A stretch of DNA of 64,000 nucleotides. It comes from Deferribacteres bacterium (lineage in GTDB: Bacteria; Zhuqueibacterota; Zhuqueibacteria; Zhuqueibacterales; Geothermadaptataceae). The stretch lies in NCBI GenBank assembly GCA_020633655.1, contig JACKDF010000008.1, positions 1-64,000 of the forward strand, read 5' to 3'. The translations under genes and the position numbers were made by a program. The notes under the pieces are model-generated. The model was not told the origin of the DNA and made no database searches. It saw only the letters and a program-made list of their open reading frames with translations. Shown one piece after another: positions 43,986-53,947 of the stretch (position 1 is its first letter; each line of letters opens with the position of its first letter).

Positions 43986-44534
43986 TTATATGACCTCATC
44001 AAACAATTTTTGGGTCACTTCGTCTTGAAAAACCTCATATATGATTTTTTTCAATGCCGAACCACTCTTATTTCCCAGTATTTTTTTTACAGTTTTCATC
44101 TGTTCAATTAATAACCTAAATTCATATAAAGAACTAATTTCTAAAACAATTTTTTTTCCTGTCTCTGTAAGTTGAAATCGAAAAGCCCCGTTTTTGTGCT
44201 TGGAAACCAAGATCATATCTTTTGACCTTAGATATGATAAAATATCATAATATCGTTTATCCCATGGCCCATAACGGTAGCGAATCATTTTTGATTCGAC
44301 GTGTTCTGTGGACGATTTTGTTGTCTGCCCTATAAAGCTGCTTATCCTGTTAAAAAAATCAGGATATCTGACGAAAAAATCTAATTTTGCCAGCTTAGTA
44401 AGGCCATCAATATGACCATTTGCTCCACAAAATTCTAATAATATAAGCAAACGGGCAGCATGAAACTCAGTAACATCATCAGACATTAATGTCTTTCCTG
44501 CAGGATAGTTCCAAAGATTGAGAATTGACTTCAT
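43986..44534 (-). CDS. ABC-three-component system middle component
   Basis: 182 aa from the ATG at 44534, which overlaps the stop of the nuclease gene (ATGA). It carries LTKLAKLDFFVRYPDFFNR and RYRYGPWDKRYYDILSYL. These features are typical of the small winged-helix middle component of ABC-3C systems. FRFQLTETGKKIV forms the wing. The protein is thought to couple the ATPase to the effector. It ends one base before the ATPase start, as expected in this operon type. Confidence 0.68.
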   Translation of the reverse strand: MKSILNLWNYPAGKTLMSDDVTEFHAARLLILLEFCGANGHIDGLTKLAKLDFFVRYPDFFNRISSFIGQTTKSSTEHVESKMIRYRYGPWDKRYYDILSYLRSKDMILVSKHKNGAFRFQLTETGKKIVLEISSLYEFRLLIEQMKTVKKILGNKSGSALKKIIYEVFQDEVTQKLFDEVI

Positions 44535-45682
44535 AAGATTTCTCGCGAGAATCGATGAAGGCATCGATTAGTTATGTCATACATATACCCTTGATAGTAA
44601 GACAAGGGGAGAGCCTCCGTTTCGGAATAGGAATCTTTAATTGTTTTTAATAATTCAAGGCAACGGAGGTGGAATTGAACGCCAGTTTCATTAATTTTTT
44701 GAGCCTCAAGTTGTGAATAAGCATGATGCAATTGTGCCAACACATCACTTTCTAACTTCTCGTCATCCACAATAGACAGATAGGTTGAACAAAGTCGCTC
44801 CTTTCGGTATCTTCTCCGTTGTTCAATAGCAGTGCTTATTGATGCTTCAGGTAGATTTGCCTCTATCATTTTCTTTTTTAGTTTATCGTTTCCGATAGTC
44901 CCCGGATACAATTGATCGTTTACAACTTCCGTAAGCCATTCAAGAAAGTCATCTTTATTTATAATTTTTTCATTCGGATTCGCCTTTTTTTCAGGGCTAG
45001 CCGCCTCATGCACTTTGCGTAACAATTTATTGTAGATCTTATCTGCTTGGTCAGGAGCCAAATACTCTCCCATTTGACGATTTATTAATTCTTGTAACAA
45101 AAGAAGATTAGCATTTCTTAGAGCGTTACGAGATCCCCTGACATCCCAATATGTGTTATGCAACCAATGAATACAGTCATTGCCCTTTGGTGATTTAAAA
45201 TCACCAATTTTTTTGGAAACAGCATCACATAATTCCTTGAAATCAATTGAAGATATATCTCGGCGTTGATCATCTTTGTGATATGTCAGGATGTCAAGTT
45301 CTTTTTTCACGTCTACATCAGTTACAATTCTAAAAATGCATTCTTCTGCACATCCTTCCCTTTTTAAAGACTTTTCTAGTATGGAAGAGCCATCACCTTT
45401 TTCTTTTTCACAAAGTTTTGCAATTGTCCAAAACTGATCCAAATCAATTTTTTTTACCTGAACAAACTCGACTTTTTCTGTTGAATCGTTTTGCCAAATA
45501 AGAGTTATATCGTCATAAGTTTCACACTGAACTTGCAAAACACCACTTGATGCAAGCATTTCAAGGCAAAAAGCAGCAGCGACATCATCCTGGTAATCAA
45601 ATCCCCGCCTAGCATCTGTTCCGCCAATCTCTGAAAGCGGTAATTCGTGTATCGAAGGTAAACCCACTTTTGTATTAGCCAT
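44531..45682 (-). CDS. DUF4297-like nuclease effector of ABC-3C system
   Basis: 383 aa. The N-terminus has the DUF4297 opening GGTDARRGFDYQDDVAAAF. A PD-(D/E)XK-type core follows: a YDDITLIW Asp strand and VEFVQVKK with Glu and Lys. The remainder is helical and probably contacts the other subunits. DUF4297 nucleases also occur as Cap4 in CBASS, so the same effector module serves several immune systems. It is the first gene of the ABC-3C operon and probably degrades DNA when released by the ATPase. Confidence 0.75.
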   Translation of the reverse strand: MANTKVGLPSIHELPLSEIGGTDARRGFDYQDDVAAAFCLEMLASSGVLQVQCETYDDITLIWQNDSTEKVEFVQVKKIDLDQFWTIAKLCEKEKGDGSSILEKSLKREGCAEECIFRIVTDVDVKKELDILTYHKDDQRRDISSIDFKELCDAVSKKIGDFKSPKGNDCIHWLHNTYWDVRGSRNALRNANLLLLQELINRQMGEYLAPDQADKIYNKLLRKVHEAASPEKKANPNEKIINKDDFLEWLTEVVNDQLYPGTIGNDKLKKKMIEANLPEASISTAIEQRRRYRKERLCSTYLSIVDDEKLESDVLAQLHHAYSQLEAQKINETGVQFHLRCLELLKTIKDSYSETEALPLSYYQGYMYDITNRCLHRFSREIL

Positions 45683-46184
45683 AATATATTATATTGAACG
45701 AGTAAAGGATATCAGTATTTTATATAAAAAACACCACTAAACTTTAAAATGTCTTGATATGTTAATAATGTGTAAATTCCACACCAAGAAAAGATTGAAG
45801 GCATATTGCCTGAAGCCCACGTGCTAATATTTTCCCTACAAATACGTCGATAGTTTTCGTTGTGATTTCTAATGAAATGATATTATTATTGACAAACAAG
45901 CAAAAATGGTTAAGCAAATTAAGAACCATGGCATGCTATATTTTGAAGGCCACTCATTATATATGTTTTTAGTTTTAATATGCGATAAATCTAATGAGAT
46001 ACGTATAGAGTATACTTTCATCTTGATTCTGATGCAGGATTCGTAACGGTATACCAAATAATTATCTATAGACCATTTTCATTTGTGCCGCTAAATTTGC
46101 CAACGAAGGCAAATTGTCCATACTCACAAAACCTGCATTCATTGTTACACTAAAGATAGGTCGAAGATTTAATATTACAAAACG
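45683..46184. other. intergenic region between divergent genes
   Basis: About 500 bases between the ABC-3C operon and the XRE gene. It should contain both promoters. A minus-strand frame of 62 codons (45869-46057) lacks a ribosome binding site and protein character. Nothing else was seen. Confidence 0.4.
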
Positions 46185-46460
46185 ATGCTTATGCAGGAAA
46201 AGCATTCGTCGATACAAAACCGTTTATGGAAATATCGCAAAGCTCAGGGGCTTACCCAAAAACAGGTAGCACATCTTATCGGATTAAAATCCCCATCTCA
46301 AATTCATCGTTGGGAAAAAGGCAAAAGGAATCCCAATTTAAGACAGGCCATTCAATTATCTTGCATTTATAAACGTATGGTAAATGATTTGTTTTGGGAG
46401 TTGTACATTATCGAACGAGAACAACTAGGAGAAGAATACGAACTTGTCATCGGAGAATAA
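46185..46460 (+). CDS. XRE-family helix-turn-helix regulator
   Basis: 91 aa; Met3 is an alternative start. The Cro/CI-type helix-turn-helix covers residues 12-66: LWKYRKAQGLTQKQVAHLIG, SPSQIHRWEKGKRNPNLRQA. A short tail with acidic residues follows, and no sensor domain. It stands just upstream of the TPR protein and might control it or the divergent ABC-3C operon. Confidence 0.8.
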   Translation: MLMQEKHSSIQNRLWKYRKAQGLTQKQVAHLIGLKSPSQIHRWEKGKRNPNLRQAIQLSCIYKRMVNDLFWELYIIEREQLGEEYELVIGE

Positions 46461-46577
46461 TCCCTGAGAAAAAATATCGCGAAATTTCTTACTGATGCCC
46501 AACCTTGTTTTTGTGCATCAAATTTACGATTATGTTTGCGTAACTCTAAACAGTGAATTTAAAGAACGAGACGAACA

Positions 46578-48167
46578 TTGTCAGCTAATCAACAACTGCT
46601 TCAAAAGGCGATAAACCTGCATGAAGCAGATCGACTACGCGAGGCATTTAGAGCCTATCGTATTGCGCTATGTGAATTTCGAAATGGTGTAGACAAACAA
46701 TATGAAGCCTATACTCTTGATCAGATCGGTGAAGTTTTACAAGCCCTGGGTTATTATAAACGTTCATTGCCATTTCATCGCAAAGCAATTAAAATAGCTG
46801 AAATGCTAGATGATTTGGAAATACAAGCATCGGCTTCAGCAAATATTGGAATGGCGTATTACTTACGCAACCAATTTTATGAGGCTGAGCTTTGGTTTAA
46901 GAGTTCAAAATCGCATTACAAAAATCTAAGAAACCCCCAACAACTAGCCATCCAATACAATAATATGGGTCTGGTTTATTCAGCAAAAAATGATTTTAAA
47001 CAAGCCACTGCCTATTTCAAAAAAGCACTTCGAATATTTAAAAAACAGGATGAACCCCTTGAACAAGCGTATACATTGCAGTTTTTAGCTAACACATATA
47101 GGCTTGCTGGTTATCTTGAAAAGGGAGAAATTCTTACCAAACAATCCTTAAAATTGCAAATCAAACAGAATAATCCGGGTGGTATTGCAGAGTGTTACTC
47201 CTTGCTTGGTGGCATTAGTTTTTTGCAGGATCAACATCATTTAGCCGAAGAACAGTTTTTGAGTGCACTTAATGCTGTTAAAGATTTGCATGCACCGCTT
47301 CACAAACAACATATTTTCACCAATCTTGCTAATGTATATATTGCTCTCAATCGTCTTGATGATGCTTCCAATTTACTTGATAATGCCTTGGAGCTTTCCA
47401 GGTTTGTCAATAATCAATATGAAAAAGCACATGTATTGGATTTGTACGGTCTGGTAATGCGAGAACTGGGGGATTATTATGATGCTATTAATTCGTTCGA
47501 AGAAAGTCTTACAATTCGAGAAGAAATTGGCATTCCTGATGACATTGAATTGTCTCTATACAACATAGCGACCACATATAACCGCAGTGACCAATTATCA
47601 TTAGCTGAGCAGTATTTTCTTGAATCGATCAAAATATGTGAAAAATATGGATTTGAAAATGATCACGCCAGCTCATTGACTGCTCTCGGGGTTGTTTATG
47701 ACAAGATGAAAAATTTCGATAAAAGCCGAGATTGTCATGAAAAAGCAATAATGTTTTTCACTAAGACAAAAGATCATGAAGGTTTGTGGGCAGCTTATTC
47801 AAATTTGGGAAATTTATTTGAATTAGGTTTAAATGATATCCCAATGGCGAGTAATTATTATCAGCTCTCCATTGAAAATCTTATGCACGTACGGAATAAA
47901 ATGTCCATTGATTTCCGAGTACCTTATGTAAAAAACAAAATTGATGTCTTTAATCAACTCATTGCAATCTATGTGGCAAAAAACGAGTTTACAAACGCTT
48001 TTAAATTCCTTGAATTATCAAAATCCAGAGCTATGACCGAATTAATGGACGAAAAGCAATTGCCAAAGAAAAATAGATCGAACAGTGTGAGTTCCTGCAT
48101 ATCAGGGGATTCAATTTCAACAATAAAAAGGATTTACAATACATTAGTAGCAGATGTTTCTTTTTAA
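46578..48167 (+). CDS. TPR-repeat protein, possibly a CHAT protein lacking its protease
   Basis: 529 aa with a TTG start; an in-frame stop lies just upstream and no ATG occurs before residue 75. About eleven TPRs (for example NMGLVYSAKNDFKQATAYFKKAL) fill residues 5-460. The end reads FKFLELSKSRAMTELMDEKQLP, the usual bridge between TPRs and a CHAT protease, and then stops within about 40 residues. So it is either a natural TPR-only scaffold or a truncated TPR-CHAT protein. No signal peptide is seen. Confidence 0.65.
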   Translation: MSANQQLLQKAINLHEADRLREAFRAYRIALCEFRNGVDKQYEAYTLDQIGEVLQALGYYKRSLPFHRKAIKIAEMLDDLEIQASASANIGMAYYLRNQFYEAELWFKSSKSHYKNLRNPQQLAIQYNNMGLVYSAKNDFKQATAYFKKALRIFKKQDEPLEQAYTLQFLANTYRLAGYLEKGEILTKQSLKLQIKQNNPGGIAECYSLLGGISFLQDQHHLAEEQFLSALNAVKDLHAPLHKQHIFTNLANVYIALNRLDDASNLLDNALELSRFVNNQYEKAHVLDLYGLVMRELGDYYDAINSFEESLTIREEIGIPDDIELSLYNIATTYNRSDQLSLAEQYFLESIKICEKYGFENDHASSLTALGVVYDKMKNFDKSRDCHEKAIMFFTKTKDHEGLWAAYSNLGNLFELGLNDIPMASNYYQLSIENLMHVRNKMSIDFRVPYVKNKIDVFNQLIAIYVAKNEFTNAFKFLELSKSRAMTELMDEKQLPKKNRSNSVSSCISGDSISTIKRIYNTLVADVSF

Positions 48168-48451
48168 TAAAATTTAACATACATTATCAAACAAAAGGAA
48201 TCGGCTAGAGCTGATATTGATTATGATTTTACCTGTGAAAGTTTGAAGCTATAGTCTCAATACGAAATTTACAGATTTATTTTGAGTATATTAACTATTT
48301 ATATTTTCATATTTTATTGATCCAATCTTTTTTAATTCTAATTTGTCTTTTAAATTTTTTCTTGCAAAAAAATACAAAATAGATATTTTAATATGCGTTT
48401 GTATTAATTTTTAAGGTATCGAAATTAAATAGATTTTGAGTTGGGCACCTC

Positions 48452-49906
48452 ATGAATTCAATCCCGGATGATATACATCATTATTTTTCTTCCACACCCA
48501 TCCTGCTTAATCAGAATATACCAATTTCATTTCAGAATAATCAGCTTACTATATTAACAATTCAGTCCGATTCTAAACTGGAAACAGATATTGAATTTTT
48601 ATTTGGCTATTCTGTCATTTTTGAAATCTGTTCTAAATCAGAGTTTGCCACAGTTCAAAAGAAATATTATCAAGAGCATGGTCAACAAACTGATAACAAA
48701 ACCCACAAAAAAAGTTCAAACAATGGTCAATACTTTACAGCACTCTCCAGAGTAAATGAAACAAGCAATGGCTCACTCTCAGATACTCTTAACTCAGATT
48801 CTTTTTCTGCAGTTTCCACTATAAACAAATTAATTACCAATGCTATCGAACTTGAGGCAAGTGATCTTCATTTCGAGCCATTTGAAAGCCGCTATCGTGT
48901 CAGATACCGGCTTGACGGTGTATTGAAGGAAGTTGAGAGTTTCCCACCAGACCGGAAACAATCCATAGTTTCCCGTTTAAAAATCATGGCAGATTTGGAT
49001 ATTGCAGAGAAAAGACGCCCACAAGATGGTCGTATACGCGTTAGGCGCAATAATCGTACGCTTGACATCCGTATGTCCTCCCTACCAACTGATTTTGGGG
49101 AGAAAATCGTTCTCCGAATTCTCGATAAAGAAAAATTACAGCTTGATATCAATACTATTGGTTTTGCCGCTGAAGAATTAGTGATTTTTATACGAAATAT
49201 CAATGTGCCCAATGGTATCATTTTAGTAACCGGCCCAACTGGTAGTGGTAAAACGACAACGCTGTATGCTGCATTAAACTATCTTAATTGTGAAGGTGTC
49301 AATATTCTCACCATCGAAGATCCTATTGAGTACAATCTGGATGGGATCAGCCAAAGTCATGTTCGAGCAAATATTGGTTATACCTTTGCTGGGGCATTGC
49401 GCACTTTTTTAAGGCAGGACCCGGATATAATAATGGTTGGGGAAATCAGGGATAAGGAAACTGCGGAGATCGCTGTCCGTGCTGCATTAACTGGTCATCT
49501 TGTGTTCAGTACCTTGCATACCAATGATGCACCTGCAACATTGAGCCGATTAATCGACATGGGAATAGAGCCATATCTAATAACAGGATCAGTGCGAATG
49601 GTATTGGCACAAAGACTCATTCGGAAAAAATGTATACTCTGCTCAAAAAATGAACCGGAGGAAAATAATAAAGGGATCACAGGATGTGATAACTGTAATT
49701 TCACGGGATATTCAGGAAGAATTCCTGTATTTGAACTTATGGAAGTTACGGACAATATTAAGGAACTCATCCATCAAAAAGCGACGGTTAGTCAATTACG
49801 CAGCCAAGCGATAAAAGATGGCATGAGAACACTTGCAGACTCAGCCCAAAAGATGTACGAGAAAGGAATTACATCACAGGATGAAATGCTGCGGGTTGTT
49901 GGATAA
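48452..49906 (+). CDS. gspE: GspE/PilB-type secretion ATPase
   Basis: 484 aa. The N-terminal domain is short and divergent, with a Ser/Asn-rich linker. The N2 and catalytic domains are standard: SDLHFEPF, then GPTGSGKTTT (Walker A, about residues 262-271), the Asp box TIEDPIEY, Walker B DIIMVGEIRD and the His box GHLVFSTLHTND. A four-Cys zinc module follows (CILC ... CDNC). It powers pseudopilus assembly. It heads an operon of type II secretion/type IV pilus genes. The shortened N-terminal domain suggests a non-standard platform contact. Confidence 0.9.
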   Translation: MNSIPDDIHHYFSSTPILLNQNIPISFQNNQLTILTIQSDSKLETDIEFLFGYSVIFEICSKSEFATVQKKYYQEHGQQTDNKTHKKSSNNGQYFTALSRVNETSNGSLSDTLNSDSFSAVSTINKLITNAIELEASDLHFEPFESRYRVRYRLDGVLKEVESFPPDRKQSIVSRLKIMADLDIAEKRRPQDGRIRVRRNNRTLDIRMSSLPTDFGEKIVLRILDKEKLQLDINTIGFAAEELVIFIRNINVPNGIILVTGPTGSGKTTTLYAALNYLNCEGVNILTIEDPIEYNLDGISQSHVRANIGYTFAGALRTFLRQDPDIIMVGEIRDKETAEIAVRAALTGHLVFSTLHTNDAPATLSRLIDMGIEPYLITGSVRMVLAQRLIRKKCILCSKNEPEENNKGITGCDNCNFTGYSGRIPVFELMEVTDNIKELIHQKATVSQLRSQAIKDGMRTLADSAQKMYEKGITSQDEMLRVVG

Positions 49907-50007
49907 CAAATAATTATTTTCAATCAGAACTTCTATCACATCTCGCCCTGCACCTTGCCGGCTTCGTTCTGATGTAGAAAAACGACCATTTACTACATTG
50001 GGAATTG

Positions 50008-51909
50008 ATGACAATTTTTAAGCATTTTATCCTGGTTATTGTAGGATTGTTCTTTTGTGTAAAAATGACTTTTCCACAGGAACAACCTTCGAAAAGCGAT
50101 ACCATCTCTGCTAAAGAGATATATAAAACATCGCAAACGGCCCCCAATCAAACTATCATTCAACTTATTGATGTTAAAGATACACCAATAAAAGAAGTTA
50201 CACGAATGATTGCGACGAAATATGATCTCAATATTCTCGTGGATGACAGAATTGATAAGCGCGTCACATTGAGGCTCTCCAATATTCCCGCATATGAAGC
50301 GCTGCTGTTTATCGCAGAAGAAAACGGTCTAAATCTGGAATACAATAATAGTATTTACAGGATACTCATGCCTGTGGACCTTGAACCAGAAGCTAAACCG
50401 CTTAAAGTTGAGTACAAGAACAACCAACTACTCGTCGATATTGAAAATGAACCGATTTCCCGTGTTTTAAGGGCTGTTTCTGAAGCCACAAACAAGAGCA
50501 TCATACTCAACAAGGGCGTTGAAGGGGATATCTCTGGTTTTATCCACAATGTTGATTTTGAAAATGGATTAAAAACACTGCTTACATCACAAGGTTTTAC
50601 CTTTCGCAAACAAGGAGAGATATTCGTTGTTGATCGCTATGATTTAGGTGAATCAAAACAAGGTAAAAGGAGCACTCGATCCTTTTGGGTCAATGTAAAA
50701 GACAGCCTGATTACACTGGATGTTTCCAATGGAAATCTTGATCATGTCATTCGGGAGATTGCCAGTCAAATCGGTGTTGACATCTTTTTCTATGGAACGA
50801 CTAAAGGAACCATAACAACTCACTGTAGGCAATTAACCTTTGATCAAGTACTCGATTATCTATTTAAGGGGACAGAATATACTTACCGGCGCGAAGGACA
50901 TATCTACTTTATCGGTGATAAAACAATTTCGGGTATTTCGTCTATTAAACTTGTTGAGCTCAAACATTTAAAAGTGGAAGGAATCAAAGATTTATTACCT
51001 GAATCCATTACCAAAAATGCCACACTGGTCGAAGTCAAAGAACAAAACGGTTTATTAGTCACCGGTGCGCAATCAGTCATTCGTGAAGTAGAAGCATTAA
51101 TTGATGAAATTGACCAGCCGATCGCTCAAATATTGTTTGAGGTATTGGTCGTCGATTTCAATAATACCGACAAGGCAGAATTAGGAGTAACCGCGGGGTA
51201 TGGCAGTTCGACCGATTCCACCAGTAGTGGATTACTTTTCCCTGAAATAAACATGTCTGCAAATGCTGGTGAACTCAATAAAAGTTTGCAGTTTTATGCC
51301 CCTAAACTAGGAATTAAAAGCATTGGTAAGTTGCCTTCCAATTTTTTTCTGAATATACGGGCAATGGATCAGCAAGGGAAAGCCAATATTCGCTCCCAGC
51401 CACAAATTGCAACCTTAAACGGGCATCCGGCGAGTATTAAAATAGGAACAACCCAGTATTATATTCTTGAATCCGAACGCCCGCTTGTAGGTGGGAATCA
51501 AGTGTTAAGTCAAGTTTCACAACGGTTCGAAAAAATAACAGCTGAAATTGGATTAACCATCACGCCATGGGTAAGCGCAACCGGAGTCATCACAGCAGAA
51601 GTGAGGCAGGATTTCACGACGCCAAAAGGGGCTTTAACTTCTGAATTACCCCCAACCCTCGATCATCGCAGTTTGGAATCAACGGTGCGATTGGCAGACG
51701 GAGAAACTATCATCCTTGGTGGTCTCATTCAAACAACAGACAATGAGACAACTGACCGAATGCCGATCATTGGCAGTGTTCCTGTTTTGGGTCGCCTTTT
51801 TCAGAATAAAGGCCATAACCGCAGTAAAGCTGAATTAATTATTTACATTACTCCCCATCTTTATTATCAAAATGAAGCTGGATTACTTGGCAATGGGATT
51901 ATAGAATGA
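50008..51909 (+). CDS. secretin GspD/PilQ-like
   Basis: 633 aa from the ATG at 50008 (a TTG lies one codon earlier). Signal peptide about 1-24. Short secretin/TonB N-terminal domains repeat at about 50-115, 125-190 and 225-290 (for example DTPIKEVTRMIATKYDLN), then an N-type domain at about 305-370 (LVTGAQSVIREVEALIDEID). The C-terminal secretin beta-barrel covers about 375-625, with VRLADGETIILGGLIQ and VPVLGRLFQNK. It forms the outer-membrane channel. The GspE gene precedes and a PilM-PilN fusion follows with a 4-base overlap. Confidence 0.9.
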   Translation: MTIFKHFILVIVGLFFCVKMTFPQEQPSKSDTISAKEIYKTSQTAPNQTIIQLIDVKDTPIKEVTRMIATKYDLNILVDDRIDKRVTLRLSNIPAYEALLFIAEENGLNLEYNNSIYRILMPVDLEPEAKPLKVEYKNNQLLVDIENEPISRVLRAVSEATNKSIILNKGVEGDISGFIHNVDFENGLKTLLTSQGFTFRKQGEIFVVDRYDLGESKQGKRSTRSFWVNVKDSLITLDVSNGNLDHVIREIASQIGVDIFFYGTTKGTITTHCRQLTFDQVLDYLFKGTEYTYRREGHIYFIGDKTISGISSIKLVELKHLKVEGIKDLLPESITKNATLVEVKEQNGLLVTGAQSVIREVEALIDEIDQPIAQILFEVLVVDFNNTDKAELGVTAGYGSSTDSTSSGLLFPEINMSANAGELNKSLQFYAPKLGIKSIGKLPSNFFLNIRAMDQQGKANIRSQPQIATLNGHPASIKIGTTQYYILESERPLVGGNQVLSQVSQRFEKITAEIGLTITPWVSATGVITAEVRQDFTTPKGALTSELPPTLDHRSLESTVRLADGETIILGGLIQTTDNETTDRMPIIGSVPVLGRLFQNKGHNRSKAELIIYITPHLYYQNEAGLLGNGIIE

Positions 51910-53390
51910 CTTTACTGCAAGATAAAATTCCACGTCATGCAATTGGGCTCGATATTGGAAGTGATTCTGTTCGGTTTTTACATGTTTATTCCAGTTTTGG
52001 TACCGTTGCGGTTAAAGGATTTGGATCACAAAAATTTAATCCTAGTGAAGGACATGTCGCCATTACCAAGGCGATAAAAACACTTTGGCACCGAATGGGA
52101 ATTCAATACAAAAATGTTGTGTCTTACGTGCCAGATAACCAGGTGCGTTTTAAAAATATTGAAATCCCACTCACTTTTGATGGAGACACTCAGGAATGGA
52201 TCAATGAAAACAAAATCGAGATTCTACCGCCAAGTGTGGATTTAAATCGTTTTTATTTTGCATGGGAACTACTTCATGCTACAGAAACGAACGCAACACT
52301 AATGCTGGCTTTTTGCAATCGAAATTATGTGAATGAACGTCTGGAAATCATAGAAAAGGCTGGGCTTAACCTTATACGACTGGCCCCCGGTAGTGTTGAT
52401 GTAGCCAGCCTTTTACCGTCTGCAGAAGAGTTTCTGAATGAGACACTATTGCTCTTTTCAAGAAATGAACAGGCACAAGGATTTCTCACGTTGGAAAACA
52501 TGCGTCTCGTTGATCATAATTTTATTAACACGACATCTGAGTACGGTGTAACTAACGGCGGTGTACAAAACCATGCAGTCGAAACAATTACGGACCGGAT
52601 ACGATCCTTAGAAAACCCACCTGAGAATGCTGTGTTCTTTGATGAAAACCCTGTAGAGTGCAGTGATATTGTTTTCGATGAACGGAAAGTAAGTGTAGCA
52701 GGCATTCATCCCTATAATCGACTTAAAAATTATGATGACCTGCCCTCAGAGTATCTTATTACGGCTGGATTGGCCCTTGCACACATTGTTGGTAATAATA
52801 ATCTCAATTTGCTACCAGAAGAGAAAATTGAATACTTTCGCAATGAAACTGAAAAATCTGTATTTTTAAAATCTGTACTACTAGTTGGTAGTTTTCTTCT
52901 CGTATTATTGCTGCTTATCAATCTTTTAACCGTTAAAAAAGCGAATGATTTGGAGATGATTCACGAGCAATTACTGCAATTAAATGAACAAGTCCAAGAA
53001 TTTGAACAAAAACAAAAAGAAAAAAATCAGCTGGAAGCCGCATATAAGAATTTACAAAAATTAGTGACGCAAAAAACTCAGTTTGCCAAAATACTGGAGC
53101 AAATTGGTTTGCAGGTACCCGAAGGAATTTGGTTCCAGGATATTTCCCTGGGGAGTGTTGATACTGGAATTAAAAAGGAAAAAACCTTCAATACTAGCTT
53201 TGAACTTCGAGCAATAGCCTTAAAAGAACAATACATTTCTATTTTTCTGAAAAATCTCGAACAAAGCAAATTATTCAAAAATATTGCATTGCAGGGATTA
53301 TCGCGTATTGAGGGTGAACAAGTATGGCGACAGACTAAATTCAGTAGAAAGCCACTGGTTCAATTTACACTTCATGGACAACTACAATGA
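51906..53390 (+). CDS. PilM-PilN fusion (GspL-like) assembly protein
   Basis: 494 aa. The N-terminal ~290 residues are a PilM/actin-like domain (HAIGLDIGSDSVRFLHVY, and a poorly conserved middle). One transmembrane helix lies at about 322-340 (LLVGSFLLVLLLLINLL). A coiled coil and a PilN-like ferredoxin domain follow (GIWFQDISLG). This joins two usually separate type IV pilus proteins into one chain, similar to GspL of type II systems. Its start overlaps the secretin stop. Confidence 0.78.
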   Translation: MTLLQDKIPRHAIGLDIGSDSVRFLHVYSSFGTVAVKGFGSQKFNPSEGHVAITKAIKTLWHRMGIQYKNVVSYVPDNQVRFKNIEIPLTFDGDTQEWINENKIEILPPSVDLNRFYFAWELLHATETNATLMLAFCNRNYVNERLEIIEKAGLNLIRLAPGSVDVASLLPSAEEFLNETLLLFSRNEQAQGFLTLENMRLVDHNFINTTSEYGVTNGGVQNHAVETITDRIRSLENPPENAVFFDENPVECSDIVFDERKVSVAGIHPYNRLKNYDDLPSEYLITAGLALAHIVGNNNLNLLPEEKIEYFRNETEKSVFLKSVLLVGSFLLVLLLLINLLTVKKANDLEMIHEQLLQLNEQVQEFEQKQKEKNQLEAAYKNLQKLVTQKTQFAKILEQIGLQVPEGIWFQDISLGSVDTGIKKEKTFNTSFELRAIALKEQYISIFLKNLEQSKLFKNIALQGLSRIEGEQVWRQTKFSRKPLVQFTLHGQLQ

Positions 53391-53947
53391 ACTGGCAATT
53401 AATAAAACAAATAATTGAAAGCTATCGCTGGCGTGTATACGGAGTTGCGTTTTTCATACTCATTATTTTTGCGATTGTGGATTATGTTGTTCCTGCAAGT
53501 CAGTCTGTATACGAGATGTATGATGAAATAGAAAAAGGGCGTGTACAAATTGCCAATGTAGAAGACTGGCAAACACAAAAAGTTATTTTACTAAAACACA
53601 TCAAAAACCTGCGTTCGGAAGTGGATACGATCATGTTTAACCAGTCACAGGAACGTCATGTATCTGATATTGTTGGTTTATTTGATAAATATGCACGTGA
53701 AGAAAAGCTGAAAATTACATCGATCAAGCCTGAGTCTATGGTGGATATTAAACATGCGTTTGAATTACCAATGAGAGTAAACCTTAAAGGTGGTTATCAT
53801 GGAATAAGCCGTTTTATAAATCACCTCGAAGAAACGGGATTGATAATAAAAGTGAAAGGTGTCCAAATTTATTCGGATAAATTGATGGCGAAAAACATCG
53901 AAGCAGAGTTAAACCTTGGCTTCTTTTACCTGAAAAACCACAAATGA
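53387..53947 (+). CDS. PilO/GspM-like inner-membrane protein
   Basis: 186 aa, one N-terminal helix (about 18-36), a coiled coil (about 45-90) and a C-terminal PilO-type ferredoxin domain (MRVNLKGGYHGISRFINHLEE). It partners PilN in the alignment complex between inner membrane and secretin. The ATG overlaps the previous stop. Confidence 0.78.
   Translation: MNWQLIKQIIESYRWRVYGVAFFILIIFAIVDYVVPASQSVYEMYDEIEKGRVQIANVEDWQTQKVILLKHIKNLRSEVDTIMFNQSQERHVSDIVGLFDKYAREEKLKITSIKPESMVDIKHAFELPMRVNLKGGYHGISRFINHLEETGLIIKVKGVQIYSDKLMAKNIEAELNLGFFYLKNHK

Noticed and set aside
45869..46057. 62-codon minus-strand reading frame
   Set aside because: No ribosome binding site, hydrophobic end looks accidental, and it lies in a divergent promoter region.
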